Notes: a model not told the origin generated them from the letters alone. Shown: positions 25,231 through 36,294, counted from the first letter of the stretch. The stretch: 64,000 nucleotides of DNA from Reticulitermes speratus (GCA_021186555.1 JAJKFL010000237.1:1-64000); one strand, 5' to 3'. Numbers and translations: made by a program.

Positions 25231-25480
25231 ACATGTAGGTGGAGTAGAAGTATAGCTCCACTCATTCTTAACCTCGGCACTAGATGGAGGTGAGTGGTTA
25301 TATTCACGCCCCGGCCGCTTCAATTCCGCGTAAAGTCGTCCCAGTACCGACTTAATAGGAGGCTGGATGGACCCCAGAGCCGGACTGAGCTATTGGGAGA
25401 GAGGAAATCACTTGCTTCTGCCGGAAATCGAACCCTGGCTCCTCCAGCCGTAGCCTGTACTATACCGACTGCACTATTGC
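25231..25480 (-). mobile_element. Diverged SINE-A relative
   Basis: Minus orientation with tatagctccact, cattcttaacctcggcac, gccccggccgctt, ataggaggctgg and a B-box-like gaaatcgaaccctgg. It pairs with the copy at 19289-19493 and forms a sub-family separate from the younger SINE-A copies. Confidence 0.7.
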
Positions 25481-25990
25481 TGCTCCACTACATTCCTAAA
25501 GTTACTTAAATCAGGTAAAATATTACGTTGATAATTCAGAACGGAATTAGAAGATTTTCATATAAATTTACTGCAAAAACATGAATGTTGACCCAAATAG
25601 GAAATGCCATGAATATATCTGGCTGCTCATTGAATTTTATGATGCTGAAATACTGCTCCTATTTCAACATAAACTGTTATACGAAATGTTTGTTATTTTT
25701 ATGTTATGTCCCTTTGTTTAGATAAATCCCTGATTATGGCACCTCGTTTCCGAAACATATAGGAATTTCATACTTACTTTTGAATGTATTTCATTAAGTG
25801 CGTAAATTGGTTAATGTATTAATTACAATGCTATTAAAGTCAGTCTGCTAATTATGTTTAAAAAACAATCATTGATTTATTAAAATCGTTAAACTGAACC
25901 TGTGAAAGCAGGCGTTGGGTACAGATATCGCTGCATTATGAGGGTCAATGTTCGTATATCTGCGTGTCAGTGAATATTAGTGTGGGATGT
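25481..25990. other. No gene; one hairpin-class motif
   Basis: AT-rich DNA. A plus-strand ccctgattatggc...ccgaaacatatagg at about 25728-25763 belongs to the hairpin motif class. Confidence 0.5.
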
Positions 25991-26990
25991 AGTTATGAAT
26001 GCATTTTAGGCGCGTTTGCAAAATGCGAAAAGCGACTATTAGCTTCGTCATATCTGTCCGTCCGCGTGGAACAACTCAGCTCCCACTGGACGGGTTTTCA
26101 TGAAATTTGATATTTGAGTATTTTTTTAAAATCTGTTGAGAAAATTCAAGTTTGATTAAAATCTGACAAGAATAACGGGTACTTTACATGAAGACCTACG
26201 TACATTTATAATATCTCGTTGAGTTCTTTTTAGAATGAGAGATGTTTCATGGAATATTTATAGAGAAAATAAAAACACACATTTTATGTTCAGTTAATTC
26301 TTTCTCCGAAAATCTTTCCTTTAATGAGATAATGTGGAAACATCTGGTAGAGCAAGAAGGGCTACACATGACAATATAATACGGTACAGAAAAGATGCCA
26401 CTTGCTTGCCAGATAACTAAGGCAAGAATGCAGACACACACACGCACTCATAATATTTGGTACTTATTGCGTCACAATTGATTAAATCCGTGTGATCTTG
26501 TAAAGCGTACCGCGTTGTTGCGTTTTCATTGCAGCAGTGGTTACGCGAACGCGTCACAATATTACGTGCCAAGTGTGTTGCCTGTCTCGCTCAATAAATT
26601 GTTGCTGCTACTGTCAGTGCCTTCTGTATTGCACTTGAAGCGTTCAGTCCAGTGTAGCGACTCGCTACGGACTGGACGGTCCGGGGATCGAATCCCGGTG
26701 TGGGCAAGGTTTTTCGCGTCCGTTCAGAACGGCCCTGGGGCCCATCCAGCCTCCTATACAATGGGTACCGGGTCTCTTTCCCGAGGGTAAAGCGGCCGGG
26801 GCGTGGAGTTGACCACCCACCACCATCTAGTAAAGGTAAAGATAAAGGTGTCCCTAGAACAGGCCATGAAGGCCCAGAGGTAAAGTAGAGGTATAGCTCT
26901 ACTCTTTCTTTAACCCTGGCACTAGATGAGAGTGGGTGGTCAACTGCACGCCCCGGCCGCTTTACGGGAAATAGACCCGGTACCCATTGT
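25991..26990 (+). repeat. Arm A of a 1-kb inverted repeat
   Basis: This 1000-bp segment is present in reverse complement at 38571-39573. Most of the length matches base for base; a few differences cluster at the outer end (for example around 26025-26055). It contains AT-rich unique-looking DNA followed by SINE-A sequence. The arms enclose 26991-38570, which includes a Pellino exon and the assembly gap. Confidence 0.95.
26652..26832 (+). mobile_element. SINE-A copy, 5'-clipped
   Basis: Plus orientation: second half of the tRNA-like head with B box ggggatcgaatccc, then the body through gggtaccgggtctctttccc and gtggagttgaccaccc. It ends where an opposite-facing SINE-A begins, so the two are arranged 3' end to 3' end. 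Confidence 0.85.
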
Positions 26991-27054
26991 ATAGGAGGCT
27001 GGGTGCCCCAGGGCCGGTCTGGACGGCTGCGGAAAATCTCGCCCCACCGGGATT
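26833..27054 (-). mobile_element. SINE-A copy interrupted in its B box
   Basis: Minus orientation: ggtaaagataaag, ggcccagagg, tatagctctactctttcttt, ggtacccattgtatagg. The head is cut at caccgggatt, exactly where the B box (gggattcgatccc in intact copies) would continue. A T-rich LINE-like 3' end follows from 27055. Confidence 0.85.
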
Positions 27055-27190
27055 TTTTTTATTTTTTTATATAAAAAAAACTTTTAAATGTCTGTCCGGG
27101 GTTTTTCCACTTTGATCCATTTTTGTACTGTTTAAATCCTTTTCGTCCTTCATGTCACTTTACGTTCCATGCTACCGTCCTTACAACAAA
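27055..27190 (-). mobile_element. LINE 3'-end fragment at a SINE B box
   Basis: Begins with a T/A-rich tract (the poly(A) end on the minus strand), then ctgtccggggtttttcc and tgatccatttttgtactg. The same order occurs at 31381-31473, also directly after ...gggatt of a SINE head. It has no coding capacity and is severely 5'-truncated. The LINE family is not identified by protein. Confidence 0.65.
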
Positions 27191-27193
27191 CGG

Positions 27194-28155
27194 TTCCGTG
27201 TCTGTAGCGGACGTGCGCCAGGCGGACCGTGCGCGAATCGGCCACGTCGTGCTTGAGGCGGACATATTTGTTGATAAGGAAGAGGATACGTGGCTGTAGC
27301 GGCCGTGGGCCAGGCGGACATACTTTTTAAAAGGAAGGGGATGTGAAAGAATACAAGAAATACCTGCACACCTGTGTACTTGTGTGGAGATGAGAATTCA
27401 GGACGAAGTGAAAACATAAAGATAGATAATACACTTTGAAAGGGTGGAACAGTTGAAATATTTGGGAAACACTGTTGAGGAATGGAAATTCCATTAATGA
27501 AGAAATTAAGAGCAGATTGAATGCTTGCCATCATTAGGTGCAGGATCTTCTGTCTTTCAGTTTGCTATCCAAAAATACAAAGATTAAGGTATACAGAAAT
27601 GTAATTTTGCCTGTTGTTTTGTATGGGTGTGAAACTTGGTCTGTCACACTGAGGGAGGAATATAGGCTGAGGGTGTTCGAGAATAGGGTGCTGAGGAGGA
27701 TATTTGGGCCTAAGAGGGACGAGGTAACAGGGGAGTGGAGAAGACTACATAACGAGGAACTTAATGATCTGTACTCATCACTAAATATTATTCGGGTAAT
27801 AAAATCAAGAAGAATGAGGTGGGCGGGGCATGTAGCACGTATGGGGAGGGGTGCATATAGGATTTTTGTGGGAAGACCTGAGGGAAGGAGAGCACTTGGA
27901 AGACCCAGGCGTAGATGGGAGGATAATTTGAAAATGGATCTTCAGGACTGGACTGGATTGGTCTGGCTCAGGATAGGCACAGGTGGCGAGCTCTTGTGAT
28001 GTGGTAATGAACTCCGGGTTCCATAAAATGTGGGGAATTTCTTGACTAGCTGAGGACCTGTTAGCCTTTCAAAAAGGACTCTGCTCTATGGAAGCGCATT
28101 TCTGTCTAGGCTAAAGATTTCCTCCAGTTCTTTACCTGACGTCGGCCGGGAAGCA
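27194..28155 (+). pseudogene. LINE reverse-transcriptase fragment, duplicate 2
   Basis: Near-identical to 20793-21758 over about 960 bp. The 27538-27999 frame has the same 153 codons with a few changes (for example EEYRLRVF, NEELNDLYSS, NIIRVIKSRR). Upstream frame breaks occur at the same points as in copy 1. The two copies then continue into the same tail and the same MITE insertion, which two independent retrotranspositions would not produce. No catalytic core is present. Confidence 0.88.
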
Positions 28156-28887
28156 GTTGTGCCTCTACACACACAGTTGTGCCTCTACACACACAGTTGT
28201 GCCTCTACACACACAGTTGTGCCTCTACACACAGTTGTGCCTCTACACACACAGTTGTGCCTCTACACACACAGTTGTGCCTCTACACACACAGTTGTGC
28301 CTCTACACACACAGTTGTGCCCTCTACACACACCAGTTGTGCCTCTCTCACACAGTTGTCTCTACCACACACAGTTGTGCCTCTACACACACAGTTGTGC
28401 CTCTACACACACAGTTGTGCTCTTACACACACAGTTGTGTCTCTACACACACAGTTGTGCCTCTACACACACAGTTGTGCCTCTACACACACAGTTGTGC
28501 CTCTACACCACAGTTGTGCCTCTACACACACAGTTGTGCCTCTACACACACAGTTGTGCCTCTACACACACAGTTGTGCCTCTACACACACAGTTGTGCC
28601 TCTACACACACAGTTGTGCCTCTACACACACAGTGTGCCTCTACACACACAGTTGTGCCTCTACACACACAGTTGTGCCTCTCACACACAGTTGTGCCTC
28701 TACACACAGTTGTGCCTCTACACACACAGTTGTGCCTCTACACACACAGTTGTGCCTCTACAACACAGTTGTGCCTCTACACACACAGTTGTGCCTCTGC
28801 ACACACAGTTGTTCCTCACACACAGTTGTGCCTCTACACACACAGTTGTGCCTCTACACACACAGTTGTGCCTCTACATACACAGTT
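28150..28887. repeat. 20-bp minisatellite, about 36 units
   Basis: The unit cctctacacacacagttgtg is repeated head to tail, with sporadic one- or two-base losses. The sister segment at 21755-21778 has only one such unit, so the expansion happened after, or differently in, this copy. The long plus-strand ORFs (CLYTHSCASTHTVVPLHTQ repeats) arise from the lack of stops in the unit and are not genes. Confidence 0.97.
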
Positions 28888-28915
28888 TCCCAGAAATGAT
28901 AAGCTGCCTCTAGAT

Positions 28916-29222
28916 CAGCGGTCGCCAACCGGTGGTCCGCGAGAAAATTTTGGTGGTCCGTGGAGAAATTTGGACATTATTTGCAATTTTTATGTTTATT
29001 ATACTGTTTCATTATATTCACTATATTCATTATATATTAATATCACACTAATAATTTTGTTATAATTAAACAAGTGCCTTTCATATTAATAAAATGGAAC
29101 TTTTATGATCATTATTTTATAGATATTTGTACCTTTTTAAAAAAAAATTCATGTTAGTGGTCCGCGGGATTCAAAATTATGAGTTTTGTGGTCCGTGAGG
29201 TCTGAATGGTTGGCGACCGCTG
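28916..29222. mobile_element. hAT-type MITE, complete
   Basis: Terminal inverted repeats cagcggtcgccaacc and ggttggcgaccgctg are perfect. A perfect 8-bp target duplication, ctctagat, flanks the element at 28908-28915 and 29223-29230. The 307-bp interior is AT-rich and non-coding, with sub-terminal tggtccg repeats. The target is the tail of the duplicated LINE fragment. Confidence 0.95.
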
Positions 29223-29399
29223 CTCTAGATGTCTGCATTCCGGCGAACTTCATGTGTATAGGAAAAATTGACCTTCGGTCAACGGACTGTTAGATAACGG
29301 TCTGACCAATGACTGCATGTGCATGGATACCTTAAACTATGGGTTCTCCGCGTTTTGCCTTAGTCATTTAGTATTTGGTTTTGAAACAGTAAACAGCTT

Positions 29400-30723
29400 A
29401 TGCCTGCGCGAGTCAATAAGGGAATCATGGCTGGTGAAACTGCAGTAGTTTCTACTAGAATGGGAAAACCGTCCTTGATATTTGGCGGATTTCAATATCG
29501 AATTCATCTTAAAAATTCGAAGTTGATAAGTTGGGCGTGTGTTAAAGACAAGTGCGGTAAGTGCAAAGGGAAGCTGAAAACTACTTTACAGTATAAAATC
29601 GTTAGTAAAACGGACCACAGTTGCGTTCCAAACCTAGCTGGAATGGAGGTTAAAGTAAAATTGGAAAACTGCATAAAGAGAGCTAGGGAAGACGTGTCTG
29701 TGCCTGTACATACAGTCTGTAAGGAAGAACTGTCAGACACTTACGTGACAGGGTGTGACGTGGTAACGGAAATGCCAAAATACGAGAGTGTTAAGTCTCG
29801 ACTGTGTAAAGAACGGCGAAAAGTTCTGGGTACTGAGCAAAATCCAGAAGACAGTTCGAAAATTGTATTTCCGGAAAAAGTTTTACGTCTGGCAAATAAC
29901 TCCAGTTTTCTTCGAATCGATCAAACTGATGACTCAGGAAAAAAAAATTCTTGTCTTCGCTGGGAAAGATTGTGAATATTTACTTAGAACCGGAACTTCT
30001 TTTCTTCTAGACGGCACATTTAAAAGTTGTCCGAGGCAATTCACTCAGTTGTATAGCTTGCACGTAGATCTTGGAAGCACATCGGATGAAAACTACATAT
30101 ATGCGGTTCTTTTGCACTTTTACCGGACAAGAAAGAAAAAAAACGTATCATTGTTTGTTAACTCAGCTGAAGAATTGGTGTGTGTTCTGGTCACCAAAAA
30201 TTATAAAGGTCGATTTTGAAGCAGCGGTCATCAGTGCAATAAATAAGTCTTTCCAGGTTCAGTTATTACTGGCTGTAATTTTCATTTTAATCAGGGCCTG
30301 TGGAGAAAAATACAAAATATTGGTCTTGCGGTGGAATACAAAGAAGATGAACAAGTCCGAATAATTTGCAGAATGTGTGCTGCTTTGGCGTACCTACCTA
30401 TCGACAAAGTAGAAGAAGGTTGGCTCATGATCATGGAAAGTGTTCCACAGAATGAGAAATTAACCTTATTTCTCGATTACTTTGTCGAGCAATGGATGGA
30501 GAATCAGAATGTTCCCATCGAGATGTGGAACATACATCAGCATCGGCATAGGACCAACAATGCCGTCGAGGGTTGGAATTCCAAACTGAACAGCATTATA
30601 GGAAAGCAACATCCTAATGTTTTTCTGCTGGTACAGAAATTAAAAGAAGAAGCAGAGTTGGTATCTTGGCAAATAAAATCAAAGAAACTTGGACTGGCCG
30701 GCCAGAAACGAAAAAAGACGTAA
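29400..30723 (+). pseudogene. FLYWCH/MULE transposase, frameshifted
   Basis: The first frame (29400-29975) carries a FLYWCH-type zinc finger: GFQYRIHLKNSKLISWACVK, then a CGKCKGKL Cys pair and a TDHSC His/Cys pair. The MULE transposase domain follows: FLLDGTFKSCPRQFTQLYSL with the first catalytic Asp of DGTFK, then VDFEAAVISAINKSF, and CNFHFNQGLWRKIQ in a third frame, ending RTNNAVEGWNSKLNSIIGK and a basic tail.

At least three frame changes are needed to read it through: near a run of nine A at about 29939-29947, near 30120-30140, and near 30255-30275. Mutator-like elements of this type are known in insects and sometimes domesticated. Here the frameshifts make a functional protein unlikely, unless they are sequencing errors at homopolymers. 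Confidence 0.85.
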
Positions 30724-30822
30724 AACAAGACGAGAGAATTGAAAGAATTATGGCAGAATACGACAAATCAAATGATCTGTACAAATGTCTCAAAGCTTTA
30801 AGCTATATAAATACATTTGAAT

Positions 30823-31060
30823 AATGTGTTAATGCCAGGTTGTGTGACAAAGACTTTTGGTCTGCAGTTATTGTGTTTGGGAATAATTATAAATAACGAA
30901 CAGAAAAATGTGTTAATGCCAGATTTTGTGACGAAGACTTATGGTCTGCAGTTATTGTGTATGGGAATAATTATAAATAATAAACAGAAAAATGTGTTAA
31001 TGCCAGATTGTGTGACGAAGACTTATAGTCTGCAGTTATTGTATATAAATATTAAATAAT
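30823..31060. repeat. 84-bp tandem repeat, about three units
   Basis: aatgtgttaatgccag starts at 30823, 30907 and 30991, giving an exact 84-bp period. It lies just 3' of the MULE remnant and may be part of that element's sub-terminal repeats. Confidence 0.92.
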
Positions 31061-31339
31061 GAAAATATTATATGAGTAACTGACTGACAAAGCTTCTTGT
31101 CTGCATGTCATGAAGACATTGACTAGTCCCAAGTTGGGGGGAGAAAAATGTGTGAGGGAAAGTTTGCAGAAAATGGACTTGTGTAACTTGCATAACCTTA
31201 GTATTCTTATCTTAATCATGTAACAGATAAAAAGGGATCAGTTTCACTGTCCACCTGAATCACGCTATTTAACACTCTGTCCGCCTTACGCACGATTTTA
31301 GCTTGTCCACCTGAAGCACGTCCGCCTCGCGCACGACAC
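31061..31339. other. No gene; resembles the duplicated-LINE left edge
   Basis: About 31276-31335 contains, on the minus strand, gtgcgcgaggcggacgtgct, related to the start of the duplicated segments (gcggacgtgcgccaggcgg near 20806 and 27207). Otherwise nothing recognisable. Confidence 0.45.
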
Positions 31340-31380
31340 CCAACAAACACAACACAAACATCCATGCCCCCGGTGGGATT
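31340..31380 (-). mobile_element. SINE-B fragment cut at the B box
   Basis: caacaaacacaacac, catccatgccc and ggtgggatt match the SINE-B segment that normally continues into cgaaccc. Instead a T-run begins at 31379 and LINE-like 3' sequence follows. Confidence 0.7.
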
Positions 31381-31473
31381 TTTTTTCTGTACGGGGTTTT
31401 CCCCCTTTGATCCATTTTTGTACTGTTTAATCCTTTTTGTCCTTCATGCCACTTATGGTCCACACTACTGTCC
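31381..31473 (-). mobile_element. LINE 3'-end fragment at a SINE B box
   Basis: T-run then ctgtacggggttttccc and tgatccatttttgtactg, the same order as 27060-27190. It ends where a second SINE-B fragment starts. The poly(A) side abuts GGATT of a SINE in both cases. Confidence 0.6.
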
Positions 31474-31515
31474 TACAACAAACACAACACAAACATCCAT
31501 GCCCGCGGTGGGATT
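31474..31515 (-). mobile_element. SINE-B fragment, left half of a split copy
   Basis: caacaaacacaacac, catccatgcccgcgg and tgggatt. The other half, starting ggattcgaaccc, is at 36411. Joining the two restores a continuous SINE-B of the 13545-13806 type, so the 4.9 kb between them is an insertion with ggatt as a 5-bp target duplication. Confidence 0.85.
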
Positions 31516-31713
31516 TTTCTTTAAATTAAAAAATGGCGTTTATTCTTGTTACATTTGTACACTTTGTTTTACATTTTTGGTTTACACATTGTTAACTTTT
31601 GTTTTCTGAATCATTATTATCTTTGCTTCTGTAAGTCAACTCTATTTCTTACCGTTTCCTGCTGTTTGTTGACTGTTTTGTCTGTGTGTTTTATCCGTTT
31701 CTGACCTATGTCC

Positions 31714-34700
31714 TTAGTAGTCCAGTATTTGTAAGTAGTTCCCGCAGTGTTGTTTATGGTGTCGCTGGTTGTGTACCTTGCATCTCGTTCTCTTCATGTA
31801 GTCCATCAGTGTCGGTGTCGTCATATTTGCTGTGGCGTACCACATCATGTGCCCCAGTATCCATGTTGTTGCGTTATGTCTCGGCCATATTGTGTAGTCG
31901 GGGAATGTTACCCATTTTTCCTGCACTTCTTTTGGATTCGTTCGTAGGTAACCGGCTATTCGGTTGTGCGTCCAGTTCCATATTTTCCTCGTCTCTTTGC
32001 ATCCTGTTAGGCGATGGATCAGTGTGTCTCTTTCCTGACATATTTTGCATCTTTCGTCTGGGTGAAGGTTGATCTTTGTGGAGCCTTTCATTTGTTGGTA
32101 AAATGTCGTGTACCACCGTAAACCATGCTGCGCGTACTTTGGGCGGGAGGAATGGCATGTGTATGTTCTTCCAAATCATTTGCCAATTGATGTTGGGGTA
32201 TTTGCGTGTGATTCGCATCTCTCTCGGTGGGTTGGCTGCTTTTTCTTTCTGCCTGTTCGTCTCATAGATGCGTCTTTTATAGCTTTTGATAGCTTCTGTG
32301 TTCCGTTTTTCTCCTATGTATGCCCATTCGTGTGTGTAATGTGTAAGATATTCTAGTTCTTTCGGGAGGTATGCCATGTTGGGTGGGTTTTTCCATTGTA
32401 TTGTCGCGTATAGCGTCCGTAGCCACTGCGCTGTCGGGAGTTCTTGTATGTGTCTTTGCTGTTCCATGCGCATAAAGTACAGGGTAGCGCATTTTGCTCT
32501 TACGTCTTCCATGTTTATTCCTCCTTCTGATGTTCTGTTTTACAGTGTCAACACCGGCACTCGGAATATCCAAACTTTCCACAATTGTCCTAGTATTATA
32601 GTCGTGATGTATTGAGCTTCTCTGGCGGTTAGTGGTAGCAGTTGTGCTATGTACCAAATTTTTGACAATAAGTAGGTGTTGCTTATCTTCATTCGTTGTA
32701 TTATGTCCAAGTTCCGCGTGTATATATCTTTTATATTGCCGTGGAGTTTCTGTATTACGTCGTTCCATGTCCTTTCAATTGTTTGTTCCATCGTGTTGTG
32801 GAACTCAATCCCTAGTATTTTGGCCTTGTTTGCGTAAGTTAGTTGTCCTACTGGTTTGTTTTGGTCCCAATTCCCTATTGGTATGCATTTTGTCTTTTCC
32901 CAATGTATCTTAGCTCCAGTGGCTGTTTCATACGTTGTTGTTATCTTTTGGAGTTGCGTGATTTCATTGTGGTCTTGTAGAATGACTGTCACATCATCAG
33001 CGTAGGCTATGCTTGTCACCTTATGGTTATGTTTTCCGATTCTTATTCCTTGTAATCGTTGGTCTATTGATATTAGAAAAGGGTTTAGTGCCAAACTATA
33101 CAGGATTGTGCTGAGTGGACAACCTTGTCGCACTGAGCATTGGATGTTGATGTTTTTAGTTAAGTGTCCGTTGATCGCCAGTTTTGATTGTGCTGTCGCA
33201 TAGAGTGAGTACATTGCGCGCCTTATGCCTGTGCTGTAGCCGTATCGTTCTAGTAGGTTTGTCAAGTACTCGTGCGATATTTTATCAAATGATCCTTGGA
33301 AGTCTAGTGTTATTAGGCATATTCCGTTTCTCCGTCTCGCGCCTATGGCCGTTATGTCTCTCAAACCCGCAGCCGCGTCTACAATGCTTCGTCCTGGTAT
33401 ACCGCTGTGGTGGGTTTTGTGTATGTCTTTGTGTAGTGTCTGTTGCATGCGATGTGCTATTATGCGCGTGTATATCTTGTAGTCCGCGTTAAGGAGTGTT
33501 AGTAGTCTGTAATCCCGGACGTATTTTGGTGTTGTGTTCTTCGGTATGCATACTATTATTCCTTGTGTCATTTGTGGAGTCGTTTGTCCGTTGTGGAACA
33601 TCTCGTTATACATTTCTAGTAGCTCAGTTTGCATGATGTCCTTGCCCCATCGATATAGCTCTGCTGTTAAGCCATCTTCCCCTGATGCCTTTCGTACTGC
33701 GCTCCGTGTTATGGCAGTTTCGAGTTCTTGCTTTGTGATTGTCGCGTCTAATGTGCTATGCATATCTCTGTCTACTGTGTTTGTTATAGTGTCGTATAAC
33801 TTTTCCGCATTCTCTTTGTCTGTTTGTATCTGTTCAAATTTCGTCTGTAGTTCGCGTCGAAAACCTTCCTGGATCTCGTGCCTCGTTTCAATCCGTCGTC
33901 CTTCTTGGTCTAATATTGCCGTGATTAATTTTTTCTTTCTTCTTGTGTGGACTTTGATTATGTTGGTTGTTCATCTTGTAGTATGTCTGTCTCACTTAAG
34001 TTTGCCTTTAATGGTTCCATTTGTTTTCCTTATAATCGAATAATCTTTGCCTTGAAGTATTTTATTTTTTCGTAGACTGTTGGGTCCTCCGGTGGTTTTT
34101 GGAATAGTTCGTTAATGCATGCGTAATAAAAGTCTTCGTTGTTCCTTTGCTCTTGTGCGCGTTGTTTGCCTTCTCGTCTGAAGAACCATTGTATTTCACG
34201 TTCTGTGTATTTTTTCCACCATTGTTGTGTGTTTTGGTATTTAGTCTTTTTTGTTTTCCAGCTTTATCATTTCTTTTGAAATTCTTCCTTTATGTCGTCT
34301 CCTTTTAGCAGTGTGTTGTTTATTTTCCAATATCCACGTCCCCAATTTGTTGTTGTTTGTCCATGTTTTATCTTGAGGACAATCGTGTTATGGTCTGTAA
34401 ACGCTGCTGTTTTTAATTCAGTACTAATTTTCTTTTTGCTCAGTTCGGAGGACATGTAAATTCTGTCAATTCGTGACGCGCACCGTGTTGCGTAATGTGT
34501 GTATCCTACGCGTTGTGTTTCGGTGTTCCATGCGTCCACTAACCCGCATCGTCTGATAAGAGTCTCCAATGCGTTACTGTATGTTGGTGTTCCCGTGCAA
34601 TCTCGTTTGTGGAGTATGCAGTTGAAATCTCCGCCTATGATGTAGTTGTTTGGCATGTGTCGTAGTAGGTATGGCACTTCCGTCTTATAAAAATCTTCTC

Positions 34701-35034
34701 TTTCGGCTCTTTTGCTTGTACCTGATGGTGCGTATATGTTTATAATGTATAGTCCTTGCCAGTATCCTGATATCCCTCGTCCTGATGGTAGTCTTTCTAT
34801 TTTCTCTAGTTCTATGTTATTCTTTGTTATGATGCCTGTTCCTATTCTATCTGTTCCGACGTTGGGGTATATGATTCTATTTGTTATTGCTGTGAAGTTT
34901 TCATGTGTTACTTCCTGTATTAACAGTATGTCTAGGCCTTGTTTTATGCAGTATTCGTTTAGCATTTTCATTCGCGTCCCTTCCTTAATCCCGTTTATGT
35001 TTAGCGTTGCAATGATGTAAGTGTATTCCGTCAT
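31714..35034 (-). pseudogene. LINE ORF2: endonuclease and reverse transcriptase
   Basis: The start is MTEYTYIIATLNINGIKEG at 35034. The apurinic-like endonuclease (about residues 1-245) shows TLNINGI, LLIQEV, GGDFNCIL and TDHNTIVL, which supply the usual N, E, D/N and DH catalytic positions. After tandem stops near 34265 the same frame continues (TKKTKYQNTQQWW...).

The reverse transcriptase shows ASGEDGLTAELY, the LLNADYKI block, LDFQGSFDKISHEYL (first catalytic Asp), SVRQGCPLSTILYSLALNPF and IAYADDVTVIL (catalytic YADD). An in-frame TAA at 32540-32542 interrupts before EGGINMEDVRAKC. A one-base shift near 32080 precedes CKICQERDTLIHRLTGC, the C-terminal zinc-binding-like motif. The stop is at 31714. 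Intact, it would nick target DNA and prime cDNA synthesis. Confidence 0.85.
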
Positions 35035-35045
35035 TATTTTGTCTG

Positions 35046-36294
35046 CTACGTTTGTTGATGTTGTACTGTCTCTCCACTTTTCCTGCTTCTGGTGTTTCTG
35101 TTGCTGTTGTTCTCCTCCTCCTTCGTCAGTTCTGTCCGTGGTTTCTTCAGTCTGTTCATGACGGTCTTAGTTGTGGTGTTCTCCGTTCTTGTTGTCTTTG
35201 TGAGGGTGGGGAATTCCTCTCTTTTTTCCGGTATCGTCCTCGCTTGGGTAGTAGCTTTGTCCCTTTTGACTTTAACGCCTTCTATTCGTATACTATGTGT
35301 GTTTTCTTCTTGCCCGTCTTCCGAAGATATTGTGAAAGTTGTGTCTTCCGTTGTTGTGTCTTTGGGCAATGTACGTTGTCTTCGTATTTTCCCTCTTCTC
35401 TGTGATGCGTTGTCTTTTTCTTCTACCTGTTGGTTCAGTTCGTGTTGTTGGTTATCTGCCTCCTCTTCCATTTTGTTTTCGTTTCGTATGGTGTCTGTGT
35501 TCGGTACTTGCGCTATGTTTGTTGTGTTGTCTTCTACTTCCATCGCTTCATTTGTGGGTTGTTTTTCCCTTTGTTGTTGTGCCTGATCTCTTGTTGTTGT
35601 GTGCAAGTCCCTTTTCTCTTTGTGTTGGTTCAGGTCTGTTGTTGTTTCCTCCGTTGTCTCTTTATCACTTTTTGTCTTGTCTGCCCACGTCAGTCGATCT
35701 TGTACTGCTTTTATTCTTTGTTGTTTGTCTCTCTTCGGGCATTGTGTTACTACGTGTCCTGGTTCTTTACAGACATAGCATGTTTTTACCTGTCCTTCAT
35801 AATCTATTAAGGCTCTGTGTCCTTTTGTCAGTAGATGAGAAGGAATGTGTCTTTTTAAGTCGACCGTTGCGTTGATAATGCCATTGTTTACTTTGTATCG
35901 GTACGCCCCAGTCCACTTTTCGTCTTTTATGTCGATTACATGTCCGTATTGTCCTATGATGTCTTTGATGACCGTCTTGGCTATCTCTGGTGGCAGGTTT
36001 GCTATGCGTATTCTGCGCCTGCCTATGCCTGTCATGTTTTTGTACGTTAGATATTATTCCTTCCGTATGTTCATATGTTACGCATCCATTTGTGTTGTCA
36101 ATAATATACTCTAATATGGTAGGGTCTCTTACCTTAATGAAAACTTGTCGTCGAATGCCATCTATTTGTATCATTCTGACGTCTTGTTCGTGGAGTTGCA
36201 GTTTGTTGTGTATCCACTCTTGAATGTCCAGTGCTGACACTCGCGGACTTTTCTTGGTGAAAGTACAGACCATGGTTTCTTTCCTTTCTTCCAT
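35046..36294 (-). pseudogene. LINE ORF1: RNA-binding protein
   Basis: Begins MEERKETMVCTFTKKSPR at 36294. A single-base shift in an A-run near 36040 moves the frame to GIGRRRIRIANLPPEIAKTV. The N-terminal half resembles the nucleic-acid-binding fold of Tx1/L1-type ORF1 proteins. A CCHC knuckle, CYVCKEPGHVVTQC, lies near 35750-35795. The last 200 residues are a charged, Gln/Thr-rich low-complexity tail (repeated TTE, QQ and KR blocks). The stop lies 11 bp before the ORF2 start, the typical two-ORF layout. The role would be binding element RNA into a ribonucleoprotein. Confidence 0.8.

Noticed and set aside
28157-29065. Three overlapping 240-300 codon plus-strand ORFs
   Set aside because: They are translations of the 20-bp minisatellite in its three frames.
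31686-36294. Long plus-strand ORFs rich in Ser, Phe, Cys and Val
   Set aside because: They are antisense shadows of the minus-strand Tx1-like LINE.
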